Source of the DNA: Mycolicibacterium nivoides
GTDB taxonomy: Bacteria > Actinomycetota > Actinomycetes > Mycobacteriales > Mycobacteriaceae
Assembly: GCF_003855255.1 (NCBI RefSeq)
Contig: NZ_CP034072.1
Span: 6,276,503 to 6,340,502 of the forward strand
DNA: 64,000 nt
Reading direction: 5' to 3'
Shown in pieces: positions 1-8,500 of this stretch. The notes under the pieces were generated by a model. The model was given only the letters and a program-made list of their open reading frames with translations, was not told the origin of the DNA and did no database searches. The translations under genes and the position numbers were made by a program. Numbering within the stretch: position 1 is the first letter of the stretch; every line of letters begins with the position of its first letter.

Positions 1-704
1 TGCTCGAACCCGGCACCCATCTTGTGGACACTCACGACGCACACGTCCGCACCGGCGTTCATCGCCCAGGTCGGCAGATCCTCATGGAAGGGCAGGTGCG
101 CGCCCCACGCCTCGTCGACGATCAGGGGCTTACCCCGGGTATGGCAGACCTCGGCGATGCCTTTGATGTCGGCGCAGGTGCCGTACGGACTCGGGCTGAC
201 GATCAACGCCGCGGCAGCGTCCGGGTAACGCTGCCAGGCCTGCTCGACCTGCTGAGGTGACGGCGGGTGGGAGAGGTGACGTTCGGCATCCCACTGCGGG
301 GTGATCCAGCGCGGCGCCAGACCTGAGAAGATCAGCCCGGCCACCACCGACTTGTGGCTGTCCCGGCTGAGCAGCAGACTGCCGTCGCACCCGGCGACGG
401 CCATCATCGCAGCCTTGACCGACAGCGAACTGCCGCATGTCGAGAACCAGGCGGACCTCGCCCCCACCGCCTCGGCCATCAGCTCTTCGGCCCGCTTGAG
501 GTAGCCGTTGCTCATCCGCCGATCATCGAGCCCACCGCTGGCCAGGACGTCACTGAAGAACGGCTCACGCCCCAGAACGCGCAGCACCCGCTGGTCGACA
601 CCGCGGCCCTGGCGATGCCCCGGCGGCGAGAACCCGTACCGATTTGAAGTGTGGTAATCGTGCAGCGCGTCAAGCAGCGGTGCCGCGTCCTGATTGCCCG
701 TCAT
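1..704 (-). CDS. Orn/Lys/Arg decarboxylase family protein, N-terminal part (gene runs off the left edge)
   Basis: PLP-dependent decarboxylase of the Orn/Lys/Arg (fold type I) family; substrate not deducible. Only the first 234 codons lie in the window. From the ATG at 704 the protein begins MTGNQDAAPLL, then GFSPPGHRQG, a typical opening motif of the family, and the PLP-pocket segment STCGSSLSVKAAMMA. DEAWGAHLPF carries the expected PLP-contacting Asp and His, and K228 in SVHKMGAGFE is the likely Schiff-base lysine. The reading frame stays open to base 1. Its start lies 35 bp inside the preceding transporter gene, so it is the last visible gene of an overlapping minus-strand operon. The transporter next to it could move the substrate or the amine product; that is inference. 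Confidence 0.85.
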   Translation of the reverse strand, partial: MTGNQDAAPLLDALHDYHTSNRYGFSPPGHRQGRGVDQRVLRVLGREPFFSDVLASGGLDDRRMSNGYLKRAEELMAEAVGARSAWFSTCGSSLSVKAAMMAVAGCDGSLLLSRDSHKSVVAGLIFSGLAPRWITPQWDAERHLSHPPSPQQVEQAWQRYPDAAAALIVSPSPYGTCADIKGIAEVCHTRGKPLIVDEAWGAHLPFHEDLPTWAMNAGADVCVVSVHKMGAGFE

Positions 705-1815
705 GGCGGGTGAGTACCCACATCAAACCGACCCCCACACACGCCGCCGTCATCACGGCGAACGCCGTCGGGAACGAGAACGACGTGGCCAACGCACCGA
801 CGGCCAGAGATCCCAGCCCCGTGCCCGCGTCGAAGCCCACGTTCCAGGCGACGCTGACCGCACCGCGGGCATGCTCGCCGGTCGCGGCGAAGGCCTGCAC
901 CAGGGTGAGATTCTGCAGCCCGCCGTAGGCGGTGCCGAGCAGCGCGCAACCGAGAATCACCAACCCTCCGCCGACGCCGATACCGACGGCGATCACCGCC
1001 AGACCGACCGCGCCGACACCGAGCATCGGGGCGATGAATCCGGCGGGGCCATGGCGATCGGCGACCCCGCCGACCAACCACCGGGCCAACGCGGCCATGC
1101 CCGTCATGGCCAACAACGCGCCGAGCGCGGTTGTCGCACCACCCAATAGCGGTGCGAACGTGAGGATCGCCCCGCCCGCCGCTGTGATCACCACGAGTGC
1201 GGCGATCGGGCTGACCAGCGGCCCGAAGCTGTCGAGTCGGTTCGAACGCGGTTCGTCCACCAGGGTCGGCGCCGGGCGGGCGAACGCCAGCGGCACCGCC
1301 AGCAGAGGAATCGCGGCCAGCACGAACACCGGCCGATACCCGACGTTCTCGGCCAGCCACGGTGCCAGCGGGGTCAACACGAACTGCGGTGCCGCAATGG
1401 ACAGACCGTAGGCGCCGATCGCCCGGCCGCGGCGCTCCTGCGGGATCAACGCGGCGATGCCCCTGACGCTGCAGACCGTCAGGATGCCGAAGCCCAATCC
1501 CCGCAACGCCGCCAGAAGCAGTACCTGCCACAGGGAACCGGTCAGCGAGTGCAGCACGGCCGGTATCCCCAGCAGCACGAGCCCGAGTGCCTGCGTGACA
1601 CCCCAGCCGGCCCTGCGCAACAGCCGGCCGACCAACAGTTGCGCGATGACCGTGAACAGCATCAGCACGCTGTTGACCGCCCCGGCACCCAGGCTGTCGG
1701 CACCGATATGTACCGCCCACATGGGGGCGACCGGCAGCAGCAGGGAGAACCCCGCGAATCCCAATGCGGCACACGCCAGCAACGCGGGCATGCCCGCCAC
1801 CCGCCACACACTCAC
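670..1815 (-). CDS. MFS transporter (DHA-type)
   Basis: Major facilitator superfamily membrane protein of 381 residues, hydrophobic throughout, with about 10-12 predicted helices. Helix 1 is near residues 9-30 and the loop between helices 2 and 3 has a basic LLRRAGW segment. The frame is open upstream, but the GTG at 1815 was chosen because it overlaps the amidohydrolase stop codon as GTGA, the coupling pattern seen along this operon. Its 3' end overlaps the decarboxylase start by 35 bp. Cargo is unknown; position between an amidohydrolase and an amino-acid-type decarboxylase suggests a small metabolite or amine. Family assignment is firm, substrate is not. Confidence 0.85.
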   Translation of the reverse strand: MSVWRVAGMPALLACAALGFAGFSLLLPVAPMWAVHIGADSLGAGAVNSVLMLFTVIAQLLVGRLLRRAGWGVTQALGLVLLGIPAVLHSLTGSLWQVLLLAALRGLGFGILTVCSVRGIAALIPQERRGRAIGAYGLSIAAPQFVLTPLAPWLAENVGYRPVFVLAAIPLLAVPLAFARPAPTLVDEPRSNRLDSFGPLVSPIAALVVITAAGGAILTFAPLLGGATTALGALLAMTGMAALARWLVGGVADRHGPAGFIAPMLGVGAVGLAVIAVGIGVGGGLVILGCALLGTAYGGLQNLTLVQAFAATGEHARGAVSVAWNVGFDAGTGLGSLAVGALATSFSFPTAFAVMTAACVGVGLMWVLTRHDGQSGRGTAA

Positions 1816-3089
1816 CGCTCGAACACCACCACACCGCCGACGACGGTGGCGGCCACCAGATCGGCATCGAGCGCGTCGACCACCCGCTGCGGGGAGCCCG
1901 TCAGCAGGCACAGGTCACCGGGCTCGCCGGTCGCGATACGCCGCGGCCGGGCCGGATTCTCCGCGCTGCCCAGAAACAGCGCCAACGCGCGCCGCCCCGA
2001 TATCCGTTCGACCGGGTTGAGCACCACACCGTACGGGGTGCGACGGTGTACGGCCGCGCGCATCGCGGCCCACGGATCAGGGGCGCCGAACGGCGCATCG
2101 GTGGACAATGCCACCGGCACGCCCGCAGACAGCAGAGTTGCCAGCCGCCACAGCTGATCCTGTTCTGCGGCAGGCACATCCAGATGGTACTGATCGCCCC
2201 GCTCGGCCACGAAGTTGGGCTGGGTCACCACGGTGATCCCGAGGGCGACGAGGTCGGCGATGCAATCCTGCGGCACCATCGCGGCGTGCTCGATCCGGTC
2301 GGCGGGATGACTACCCGCGGCGTGCAGGGCGGCGATCGTGACGACGAGTTGGGCCGAGGTCACGCAATGCACCGCCACCGGTTCACCGGACTGGTGCCGC
2401 TGCGAGATCCAGGCCGTCAACGCATCCAGGTCGAGCCCGTCATCGTGCAGGATGCGCTTGCCCGGAGCCAGGTAGTGCGCACGTTGGCACATGGCCGTCG
2501 GGCGATCACGGGGCTGCAGGTCGGGCGTCGCATCGGTGACACCGGTGACGCCGTAACCCGCCAGCCGGGCGCTCAATTCCGCGACGGCCGCAGGTCTGCG
2601 TTCCAGCGCCTCCGACCAGGTGCGGTCCGCGCTGCGCAGACGCCCGTCGGGATGATCGTCCAGACCCAGCGCTGCGAGGCCGGGAGAATTCACCGTCCAC
2701 AACACGCCACTGCGGTGTTGCACGCGCACCGGGACATCGGGGGCCAACCGGTCCAGGGCGTCCCGGTCGAGTGGGCCGGCCACCGCCTCGTGGTAACCGA
2801 CGGCACGGACCCAACCGTCACCGCCCACCACCGCGGAGCTCAATGCCCTGGCCAGCGCGTTCTCATCGGCCACCTCGGCGGGCCCGACGCGGACCGAATC
2901 CCCCTCGGCCGCAGCCGAGTACACGTGCAGATGATGATCGTGCAGTCCGGGAATCACGGTGCCGAACGCGGCGTCGAGCACCTGTTCACCGGGCTCGGCG
3001 GGCAGTGATTCCGCGACCGCTTCGATGGTGTCGCCGACGCGGATGTCGGCCACCGCGCCGTCCAGCAGGGTCGCGCGACGAATCAGCAT
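1812..3089 (-). CDS. Metal-dependent amidohydrolase (Amidohydro_3/YtcJ-like), short form
   Basis: TIM-barrel amidohydrolase of 425 residues. The N-terminus has the beta-sandwich start MLIRRATLLDG, followed by IPGLHDHHLH (about residues 46-55), which supplies the first metal-binding histidines. A late STDAPFGAPDPW motif provides the catalytic or metal-binding aspartate, followed by the R.A.A....A..G family signature and a C-terminal sandwich strand ending VVGGVVVFER. YtcJ-type members are often around 540 residues, so this is a compact version. It overlaps the CoA-transferase by 7 bp upstream and the transporter by 4 bp downstream, implying one transcript. The hydrolysed bond and substrate cannot be told from sequence. 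Confidence 0.85.
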   Translation of the reverse strand: MLIRRATLLDGAVADIRVGDTIEAVAESLPAEPGEQVLDAAFGTVIPGLHDHHLHVYSAAAEGDSVRVGPAEVADENALARALSSAVVGGDGWVRAVGYHEAVAGPLDRDALDRLAPDVPVRVQHRSGVLWTVNSPGLAALGLDDHPDGRLRSADRTWSEALERRPAAVAELSARLAGYGVTGVTDATPDLQPRDRPTAMCQRAHYLAPGKRILHDDGLDLDALTAWISQRHQSGEPVAVHCVTSAQLVVTIAALHAAGSHPADRIEHAAMVPQDCIADLVALGITVVTQPNFVAERGDQYHLDVPAAEQDQLWRLATLLSAGVPVALSTDAPFGAPDPWAAMRAAVHRRTPYGVVLNPVERISGRRALALFLGSAENPARPRRIATGEPGDLCLLTGSPQRVVDALDADLVAATVVGGVVVFER

Positions 3090-4195
3090 GGGGCATCGGT
3101 CCGTTCCGCCACCAATCGGCGCACCGCGTCGTTGTCGGATCCGAGTTCCGGGCCGGGCGGCCCGGCAGCGGGCCGTACCGGGGTCACCTCGGTATCTCCG
3201 CCGTCGCGGGAGCTGTATCGGGCAGCCACGGCGGCCATCGAGAATTCGATCAGCTCGCCGCCACCGCGTACCCGCGATGCCGCCACGGCAGCCGCGGCAT
3301 CGAGTCCGGTGAGCGGGTCGGCGATGGCGTCGCCGCTGAATACCGGTGCGCCCTCACGGTATCCGACAAGGCCGCCTGACACCGCGGCGTCGTCGCCGAA
3401 AGCCACCCAGCCGGCCTTCTCCCCCGCGGTACCGTGCCCGGCGATGCGCAGCCAGATCCGGCCGGGCCGGGCTGCGACGGTGTCGGGACCCAGCCCGCGC
3501 CGGCTCAGCGCGGCGGGTCGTGAGGCCTCGATGACCACATCGGAGACCTGGATCAGCGCGGCCAGGTCCCGGGGATCATCGAAATCGACGGCGTAGGAGA
3601 GCTTTCCGCCGTTCATCCAGTCGAAGAACTCCGGCGCTCCGGCCCGGGTCCCGTCCGCACGGCTTCGGCTCTCCACCTTGACCACGGCGGCCCCGGCTCG
3701 GGCCAGCAGCTGTCCGCACAGGGGCCCGGCCCACATCGAGGACAGGTCGGCCACCAGCACGCCGGCCATCGAACCGGTCCGGCCAGGCCCGAGAGAGCTC
3801 ACCACCGGCGGTGCGGGTGCGGTTTCACCCAGCACGGCGACCGGCAATCCCAGCAGGCGACCCCGCTCAGCCACCTCCGCAGCGGAGGTCACCGCCGCCC
3901 ACGCCTCGATGGCCGGCCAGGGGTCGGGTTCTGCCGAATCGTCCTGCAACAGTGCGGGAACAGCGGCCACATCGTCGGGGCGCGACAACGTCAGCGCGCA
4001 CCATCCGTCGCCGGTGGCCAGCAGTCGCGTCGCCCCGCCCGCCGAGACCTGCCCCCGGGGCGCGATGTCCAACAGGGCGGCGCGGCCGGTCAGCAGTTCG
4101 GTGGCGTCGACCCGCACGCCCGTGAGCGCTGTGAAGTCGTCGGCGACCGTCTGGGCCTGCCGCAGCAGGGCCCTCGGAATCGCCAGCGGTGTCAT
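3083..4195 (-). CDS. CaiB/BaiF family CoA-transferase (family III)
   Basis: Family III CoA-transferase homologue of 370 residues, expected to move CoA between carboxylic acids. The first 130 residues (GGATRLLATGDGWCALTLSR) match the extra N-terminal segment of actinobacterial members. The classic core follows: VLVADLSSMWAGPLCGQLLA, then VVKVES, then the region with the expected catalytic Asp in VAFGDDAAVSGGL, then FSGDAIADPLTGLDAA. The C-terminus is short and ends soon after the core, so a missing domain is possible. ATG and the MaoC stop share one base (TGATG), so it is translationally coupled to MaoC. CoA-transferase plus hydratase suggests catabolism of a CoA-linked acid. Confidence 0.85.
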   Translation of the reverse strand: MTPLAIPRALLRQAQTVADDFTALTGVRVDATELLTGRAALLDIAPRGQVSAGGATRLLATGDGWCALTLSRPDDVAAVPALLQDDSAEPDPWPAIEAWAAVTSAAEVAERGRLLGLPVAVLGETAPAPPVVSSLGPGRTGSMAGVLVADLSSMWAGPLCGQLLARAGAAVVKVESRSRADGTRAGAPEFFDWMNGGKLSYAVDFDDPRDLAALIQVSDVVIEASRPAALSRRGLGPDTVAARPGRIWLRIAGHGTAGEKAGWVAFGDDAAVSGGLVGYREGAPVFSGDAIADPLTGLDAAAAVAASRVRGGGELIEFSMAAVAARYSSRDGGDTEVTPVRPAAGPPGPELGSDNDAVRRLVAERTDAPC

Positions 4196-5172
4196 CAGAA
4201 CTGCAACGCGCTGAACCGCCAGTCCAGCACCTGGCGGTCGTCGCCACCGTCGGGTCCACCGGCCGCGTACACCAGCGAGCGCAGTTTGAGCACTCCGGCG
4301 TCGGCCGATTCCACATGCAGCTCACTGAACAGTGTGTCGCCCTCGTGCACCGGACCGGTGTGATCGCAGGACTCCCAGCCCAGCACGGTGACCAGGTTCG
4401 GGAGCAACCGGCCGGCCTGAGCCAGGGCCAGCCCGATGGTGTGCCCGCCGTACACCAGGCGCTGGCCACCGGCGCGCCAATCATGATGGGTGGCAGCGAT
4501 GTTCAGGGTCAACCGGGCCAGTTCCGGGGCGCTGCTGACCACATCGGCGGTGCTGTGCAGCACCGCGCCGGCCAGCGCCGGGTCGAAATGTGGTCCGGGC
4601 ACCCGGGTCCGGAAAGCGTCCGCGTCCCAGCCGGCGGTGGGGTTCGGCGCGGTGGCGCCGGCCCCGATCGCCGACAGATCGTCGGCATGCCCGGTGTCGA
4701 CGTCGTCGCCGGACAGCGGCAGCATCGCGCAGCGGTAGAAGTCGAGAACCTTGCGATCCAACTGGTCGACGGTGGTCATCCGCAGCGCTGCCAGGCCGGT
4801 GGCCGCCCGTCCGGGCTTCGTCGAATTCTGTTTGAGACCAACCACTTCGGTCCGGGTGTACAAGGTGTCCCCGATTACCGGGCAGCGGTGGAACGCCAGA
4901 CCCCGGTAGAACAGGTTTGCCTTGACCCGTTGGGTGACCAATGTGCTCTGGCCGATCGCGACGTCGCACACCAGCGCGGGGTGCGCCAGCGGGCCCGGCT
5001 CGCCGGTCACCGCGGTGGCCAGCTCGGCGTCGAGTGCCAGCCGCAACCGGTCACCGAGGATCGCCTGGTGCGTCGCGGCCGCACCGGCGGTCAAGGTCAT
5101 CGACGGCGCGGTGTCGAATACCTGACCGACCTGCAGGTCATCGAAGTACGGGCCACCAGTCACAACTGGCAC
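4195..5172 (-). CDS. MaoC-like double-hotdog acyl dehydratase (Rv0216-like)
   Basis: Predicted (R)-specific enoyl-CoA hydratase/MaoC-type protein of 325 residues built from two hotdog halves, first in the minus-strand operon. The N-terminal half begins GGPYFDDLQVGQVFD, the usual MaoC opening; the C-terminal half holds LVYGGHTIGLALAQAGR, the hydratase-type helix region, and the VHEGDTL strand. Length and architecture match the M. tuberculosis double-hotdog protein Rv0216 (about 337 residues), and gene order agrees. ATG at 5172 lies 43 bp downstream of the TetR gene, so it could be co-transcribed with tetR or have its own promoter. The preferred substrate is unknown. Confidence 0.85.
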   Translation of the reverse strand: MPVVTGGPYFDDLQVGQVFDTAPSMTLTAGAAATHQAILGDRLRLALDAELATAVTGEPGPLAHPALVCDVAIGQSTLVTQRVKANLFYRGLAFHRCPVIGDTLYTRTEVVGLKQNSTKPGRAATGLAALRMTTVDQLDRKVLDFYRCAMLPLSGDDVDTGHADDLSAIGAGATAPNPTAGWDADAFRTRVPGPHFDPALAGAVLHSTADVVSSAPELARLTLNIAATHHDWRAGGQRLVYGGHTIGLALAQAGRLLPNLVTVLGWESCDHTGPVHEGDTLFSELHVESADAGVLKLRSLVYAAGGPDGGDDRQVLDWRFSALQF

Positions 5173-5215
5173 TGTAGACCAGCCACCAGAATCCGTTGCG
5201 AGCTAAAGCAGTAGA

Positions 5216-5782
5216 TCAGGCGCCTGGCAGGTGCAGCCTGGTGAGTTCGACCAGATGCCGACCGACGTCGTCGAGCGCATCGGTCTTCTGAGCCGCGATC
5301 GCCATGATGATCGCACCCTCGACAGCCGCTATCGACATGGTCGCCAGGGAACGGGCTGTGTCCGCATCCACACCCGAGCGAACCAGCCGCTCGGCCAGGA
5401 TCGCGTGCCAGTCCTGGATCGTTTCGGCGGCGACCTCAGCCGCCTTGGGCGCCTCGCAGCGACCGAAGACCGCCGCGACGATCGGGCAACCGGCCTGCAG
5501 CTCCGTCTCCGCCAGTTGCAGTTTCCACTGGTCGATGAATTCCTGCACCGCTTCGGCGGGGTCGCGCCCGTCGTCGGTCGCGCGGATCAACGTCGTCAGC
5601 GTCTGCCCGGCCACCCGGGTCGCCTCCGCGACGAGTTCCTCCTTGCCGCCCGGGAAGTTCAGGTAGATGGTCCGCCGGGAGACGCCACTGTCCTCGAGCA
5701 GTGCGTTCACGCCGGTGCCGGCGACACCTCTGCGCCGCAACAACCCGGTCACGCTCGTGATCAAGGTGTCTCGTGCTGACAT
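5216..5782 (-). CDS. TetR/AcrR family regulator, LmrA/YxaF-like
   Basis: Transcriptional repressor of 188 residues. The N-terminal helix-turn-helix runs from about residue 5 to 50 (DTLITSVTGLLRRRG, then DSGVSRRTIYLNFPGGKEEL); the FPGGK loop and the later AGCPIVAAVFG motif are typical of the LmrA/YxaF subgroup. The ATG at 5782 was chosen for the GGAGG ribosome site upstream; in-frame ATG 5818 and GTG 5821 are alternatives. It is divergent from the old-yellow-enzyme gene at 5939, with two 16-bp palindromes between them, so it probably represses both itself and that operon. The ligand is unknown, perhaps an electrophile or xenobiotic. Confidence 0.88.
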   Translation of the reverse strand: MSARDTLITSVTGLLRRRGVAGTGVNALLEDSGVSRRTIYLNFPGGKEELVAEATRVAGQTLTTLIRATDDGRDPAEAVQEFIDQWKLQLAETELQAGCPIVAAVFGRCEAPKAAEVAAETIQDWHAILAERLVRSGVDADTARSLATMSIAAVEGAIIMAIAAQKTDALDDVGRHLVELTRLHLPGA

Positions 5783-5825
5783 CGCGCTCGCCGCCTCCGT
5801 AGTCTTCAGCGCCCCCATCACGTAC

Positions 5826-5841
5826 TAAACCAATCAGTCTA
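5826..5841. promoter_or_regulatory. Putative TetR operator 1 of the tetR/OYE divergent region
   Basis: Imperfect 16-bp palindrome TAAACCAATCAGTCTA, 44 bp upstream of the chosen tetR start. It shares the layout TA.ACC(N4)GGT.TA with three other sites in this window (5876, 10724, 10757). Confidence 0.55.
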
Positions 5842-5875
5842 CCCGCGTCGGTCAGCGACGACCGCTTCATTGCAC

Positions 5876-5891
5876 TATACCGATCGGTGTA
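5876..5891. promoter_or_regulatory. Putative TetR operator 2 of the tetR/OYE divergent region
   Basis: 16-bp palindrome TATACCGATCGGTGTA with a perfect 10-bp core ACCGATCGGT. It is centred 50 bp from operator 1 and lies 47 bp upstream of the old-yellow-enzyme ATG, a suitable place to block its promoter. Confidence 0.65.
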
Positions 5892-5938
5892 CTACCGTCG
5901 CGAAAAGCATCCCCCGACGCCATTTCGAGGAGACCGCC

Positions 5939-7192
5939 ATGCCAGACATTCACGACCCGCTGCCGCTTGCCAGTGGCCAGGTCCTGCGCAACCGGCTGAT
6001 GAAGTCGGCGCTCAGCGAAGGCCTGGGCGACGCCGGCCACGGTCCGGACCATCGGCTGATCGAGCTCTACCGGCGCTGGGGAACGGGCGGTTACGGGCTC
6101 GTGATCACCGGAAACGTGATGGTCGACCACGATCATCTGGGCGAACCGGGCAACGTCGTCATCGAAGACGACCGGCACCTCGACGGGCTGTCCCGATGGG
6201 CCAAGGCCACCAAGGACGGTGGAGGCCTCATCTGGATGCAGGTGAACCATCCTGGAAGACAAGCCAATCCGCTGGCCACCCGGTCTCAGCCGGTGGCACC
6301 GTCACCGATCCGGATGAGCGTTCCCGGATGGCAGGCGCCCCGCGCCCTCACCGACGACGAGATCGAGGCCACCGTCGACCGGTACGCGCGGACAGCGGCG
6401 ATCGCCGACGCAGCCGGCTTCGACGGAGTCCAGATACACGGTGCGCACGGGTATCTCGTCGCCCAGTTCCTGTCGCCACGGACCAATCAGCGGACCGACC
6501 GCTGGGGCGGCGATGCAGAGCGCCGGATGCGCTTCGTGCTCGAGGTGGTGCGGCGGACGCGCGCGGCCGTCAGTCCTGGCTTTGCCGTTGCCATCAAACT
6601 CAATTCCGCGGACTTCCAGCGCGGCGGTTTCACCGAGGCAGAGTCGCGCGGCGTCATCGCCGCGCTGAGTGCCGAAGATGTCGACCTGATCGAAATCAGC
6701 GGTGGCACCTACGAATCCCCCGCGATGGAAGGCAGGCCCGCTGTCCAATCGGCCTCCACAAAGGCGCGTGAGGCGTACTTCATCGAGTACGCGCTGGCCG
6801 CCCGGGAGGTTGCCGGGGACGTTCCGCTGGCCGTGACCGGAGGTTTCCGCACCGAGGGGGCGATGAGTGAGGCCGTCCGGTCGGGAGCCACCGACGTGAT
6901 CGGGCTGGGCAGACCCACCACCGTCAACCCGGCGGCCGCCGACAGCCTCCTGGTGGCCCGACAGGAGCGTCTCCGAGTTCCGGACATCTCGCCCCGGCTG
7001 CCCGCCCGGCTCGCGAACACCGCTCGCGCCAAGACCTTTCTCAGCGCGCTGGAACTGCAGTGGCATGCCACCCAGTTGCACCGGCTGGGCGCGGGCCACG
7101 AGCCCGATCCGACGATCGGGCCATTGATCACCGCACTGCGGCTGCTGAAGAGCAATGGACTCGACGCGTTCCGCGCAAGGAGGAGCTCATGA
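5939..7192 (+). CDS. NADH:flavin oxidoreductase, old yellow enzyme family
   Basis: FMN-dependent ene-reductase homologue of 417 residues, an (alpha/beta)8 barrel that typically reduces activated C=C bonds or nitro compounds with NAD(P)H. Visible signatures are QVNHPGRQ near residue 100, the ligand-binding histidine pair H167/H170 in HGAHGYL, FLSPRTNQRTDRWGG just after, and a GLGRP phosphate-binding motif near the C-terminus. The ATG at 5939 follows GAGGAG. The stop overlaps the next ATG (ATGA), so it is coupled to the F420-type nitroreductase. Divergent TetR and two operators suggest induction by a small reactive molecule. The exact substrate is unknown. Confidence 0.9.
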   Translation: MPDIHDPLPLASGQVLRNRLMKSALSEGLGDAGHGPDHRLIELYRRWGTGGYGLVITGNVMVDHDHLGEPGNVVIEDDRHLDGLSRWAKATKDGGGLIWMQVNHPGRQANPLATRSQPVAPSPIRMSVPGWQAPRALTDDEIEATVDRYARTAAIADAAGFDGVQIHGAHGYLVAQFLSPRTNQRTDRWGGDAERRMRFVLEVVRRTRAAVSPGFAVAIKLNSADFQRGGFTEAESRGVIAALSAEDVDLIEISGGTYESPAMEGRPAVQSASTKAREAYFIEYALAAREVAGDVPLAVTGGFRTEGAMSEAVRSGATDVIGLGRPTTVNPAAADSLLVARQERLRVPDISPRLPARLANTARAKTFLSALELQWHATQLHRLGAGHEPDPTIGPLITALRLLKSNGLDAFRARRSS

Positions 7193-7617
7193 CCGGCACT
7201 CAACCCGACAAGACCCTGAGCAAGTTCCGCAGGGAGCGGGCGCTCGGACGCTATCTGCTGAACCCCACCATCGCCCTGTTGAGCAAGCTGGGCGTGCGCA
7301 CCGCCCTGGCTTCCGAATTGGAGACCACCGGCCGCAAGACCGGGCAGTTGCGGAGGGTGCCCGTCTCCGCCCAATTCGACGCCACCGGCGCCTGGGTGAT
7401 CTGCCAGCACGGAACCCGATCGGGCTGGGGCAGCAATATCGCGGCGAACCCGAACGTCCGTCTGCGCCAAGGGAACCGGTGGCGCACCGGCATCGCACAG
7501 TTCCGGCCCGATGACGATGTCGTCGCACGCGGTCGCAAGTTCGGGGCGATCGGCGCGCGTGTCGTCAAGGCCCTGGAGACCACGCCGGTCTCGGTGCGCA
7601 TCGACTTCAGCGACTGA
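7189..7617 (+). CDS. Deazaflavin (F420)-dependent nitroreductase family protein (Ddn-like)
   Basis: Small split-barrel protein of 142 residues of the F420H2-dependent quinone/nitro-reductase family (DUF385), the family of mycobacterial Ddn. Seen features: ETTGRKTGQLRRVPV, the typical F420 phosphate-contact segment at about residues 44-58, then WVICQHGTRSGWGSNIAANP, and a closing RKFGAIGARVVKALE. Length is near that of Ddn (about 151). Its ATG overlaps the old-yellow-enzyme stop by 4 bp and follows a good AAGGAGGAG site, so the two reductases are made together. The 3' end overlaps the convergent enoyl-CoA hydratase gene by 11 bp. Two reductases behind one TetR point to detoxification or redox defence (inference). 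Confidence 0.9.
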   Translation: MTGTQPDKTLSKFRRERALGRYLLNPTIALLSKLGVRTALASELETTGRKTGQLRRVPVSAQFDATGAWVICQHGTRSGWGSNIAANPNVRLRQGNRWRTGIAQFRPDDDVVARGRKFGAIGARVVKALETTPVSVRIDFSD

Positions 7618-8500
7618 CCACGACCTCGTCCACCAGGCCCCACGTGAGCGCCGTCGCGGCGTCGACAGTGCGCCCGGAGAGCACGAGATAGGCGGTGCGC
7701 CAGCGGCCGATGCGACGCGTGATGCTCACCGTGCCGCCCGCCCCGGGAATCAACCCCAGGGCCAACTCCGGCAGGCCGATCGTGGCATCTGGATGGCAGC
7801 TGACCCACCCGCAGTAACAGGCCATCTCCAGACCGCTGCCCAGCACCTGGCCGTGCACCTCGGCGCGGCAGCGTCGCCCCAACCGTTCGGTGATCTCAGC
7901 GAGCACCAGGGCCGGGCTGTGCCTGGTACGCGCCAGGTGGGCGCTCGCCGGGTCGGCGAACGAGCCGAATTCGGCCAGATCGCCACCGCTGCAGAATGAT
8001 CGGCCGTTCCCGCCGAGCACCACCTCGTCGACCGACGGATCCAGCCGGGCCACCTCAAGTGCCTCCAGCAACGCGCCCCGGGCATCGGTGGAGAACGCGT
8101 TGTGCCGCTGCGGCCGGTTGAACCGGACGTGCAGGGTGTTCCCCTCGCGATGCGCCTGCACCGGCTCGGGTAGCAGCGGCGCGGTCGCCGGACCCCGTTC
8201 GGCCAGCCACCGGCCGAACTCGGGTCCCGACTGCAACGTCGAATACGCCAGCGACTCGGTGACCAGCCCGGCCCGGGTCGGCCAGGCCGGATCGAGGGAA
8301 CGCAGCACATCATCACAGACCGCGGCGGCCTGCGGCCACGTCCGACATCGCTCGGTGAGCTCGTCCAGAGCCTGCTCGACCGAATCCACGGTGACCACCC
8401 GCCGGTCCTCGGCGGGACGCTCGGTCAGCGTGAACGTCGCGGCATCCGTCGGGATGTCGACCCCGACACGGATTCCCGCGGGCAGCTCCAGAACGGTCAC
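7607..8500 (-). CDS. Enoyl-CoA hydratase/isomerase family protein with N-terminal extension
   Basis: Crotonase-fold protein of 297 residues. The first 100 residues are an extension without a recognised domain; the crotonase core starts near VRFNRPQRHNAFS. The oxyanion-hole segment GRSFCSGGDLAEFG and the GLIPGAGGT loop are clear. The glutamate in LPELALG is kept, but the position matching the second catalytic Glu of classic hydratases appears to be Tyr (RRIGRWRTAYLVLSG), so hydration may not be the activity. Start GTG 8500 overlaps the acyl-CoA synthetase stop (GTGA), so the two are one operon. It could be an isomerase, hydrolase or decarboxylase-like member. Confidence 0.85.
   Translation of the reverse strand: MTVLELPAGIRVGVDIPTDAATFTLTERPAEDRRVVTVDSVEQALDELTERCRTWPQAAAVCDDVLRSLDPAWPTRAGLVTESLAYSTLQSGPEFGRWLAERGPATAPLLPEPVQAHREGNTLHVRFNRPQRHNAFSTDARGALLEALEVARLDPSVDEVVLGGNGRSFCSGGDLAEFGSFADPASAHLARTRHSPALVLAEITERLGRRCRAEVHGQVLGSGLEMACYCGWVSCHPDATIGLPELALGLIPGAGGTVSITRRIGRWRTAYLVLSGRTVDAATALTWGLVDEVVVSR

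Noticed and set aside
5175..5180. TAGACC half-site next to the MaoC start, resembling the TetR operator
   Set aside because: No second half at the right spacing; a 6-bp match is expected by chance.
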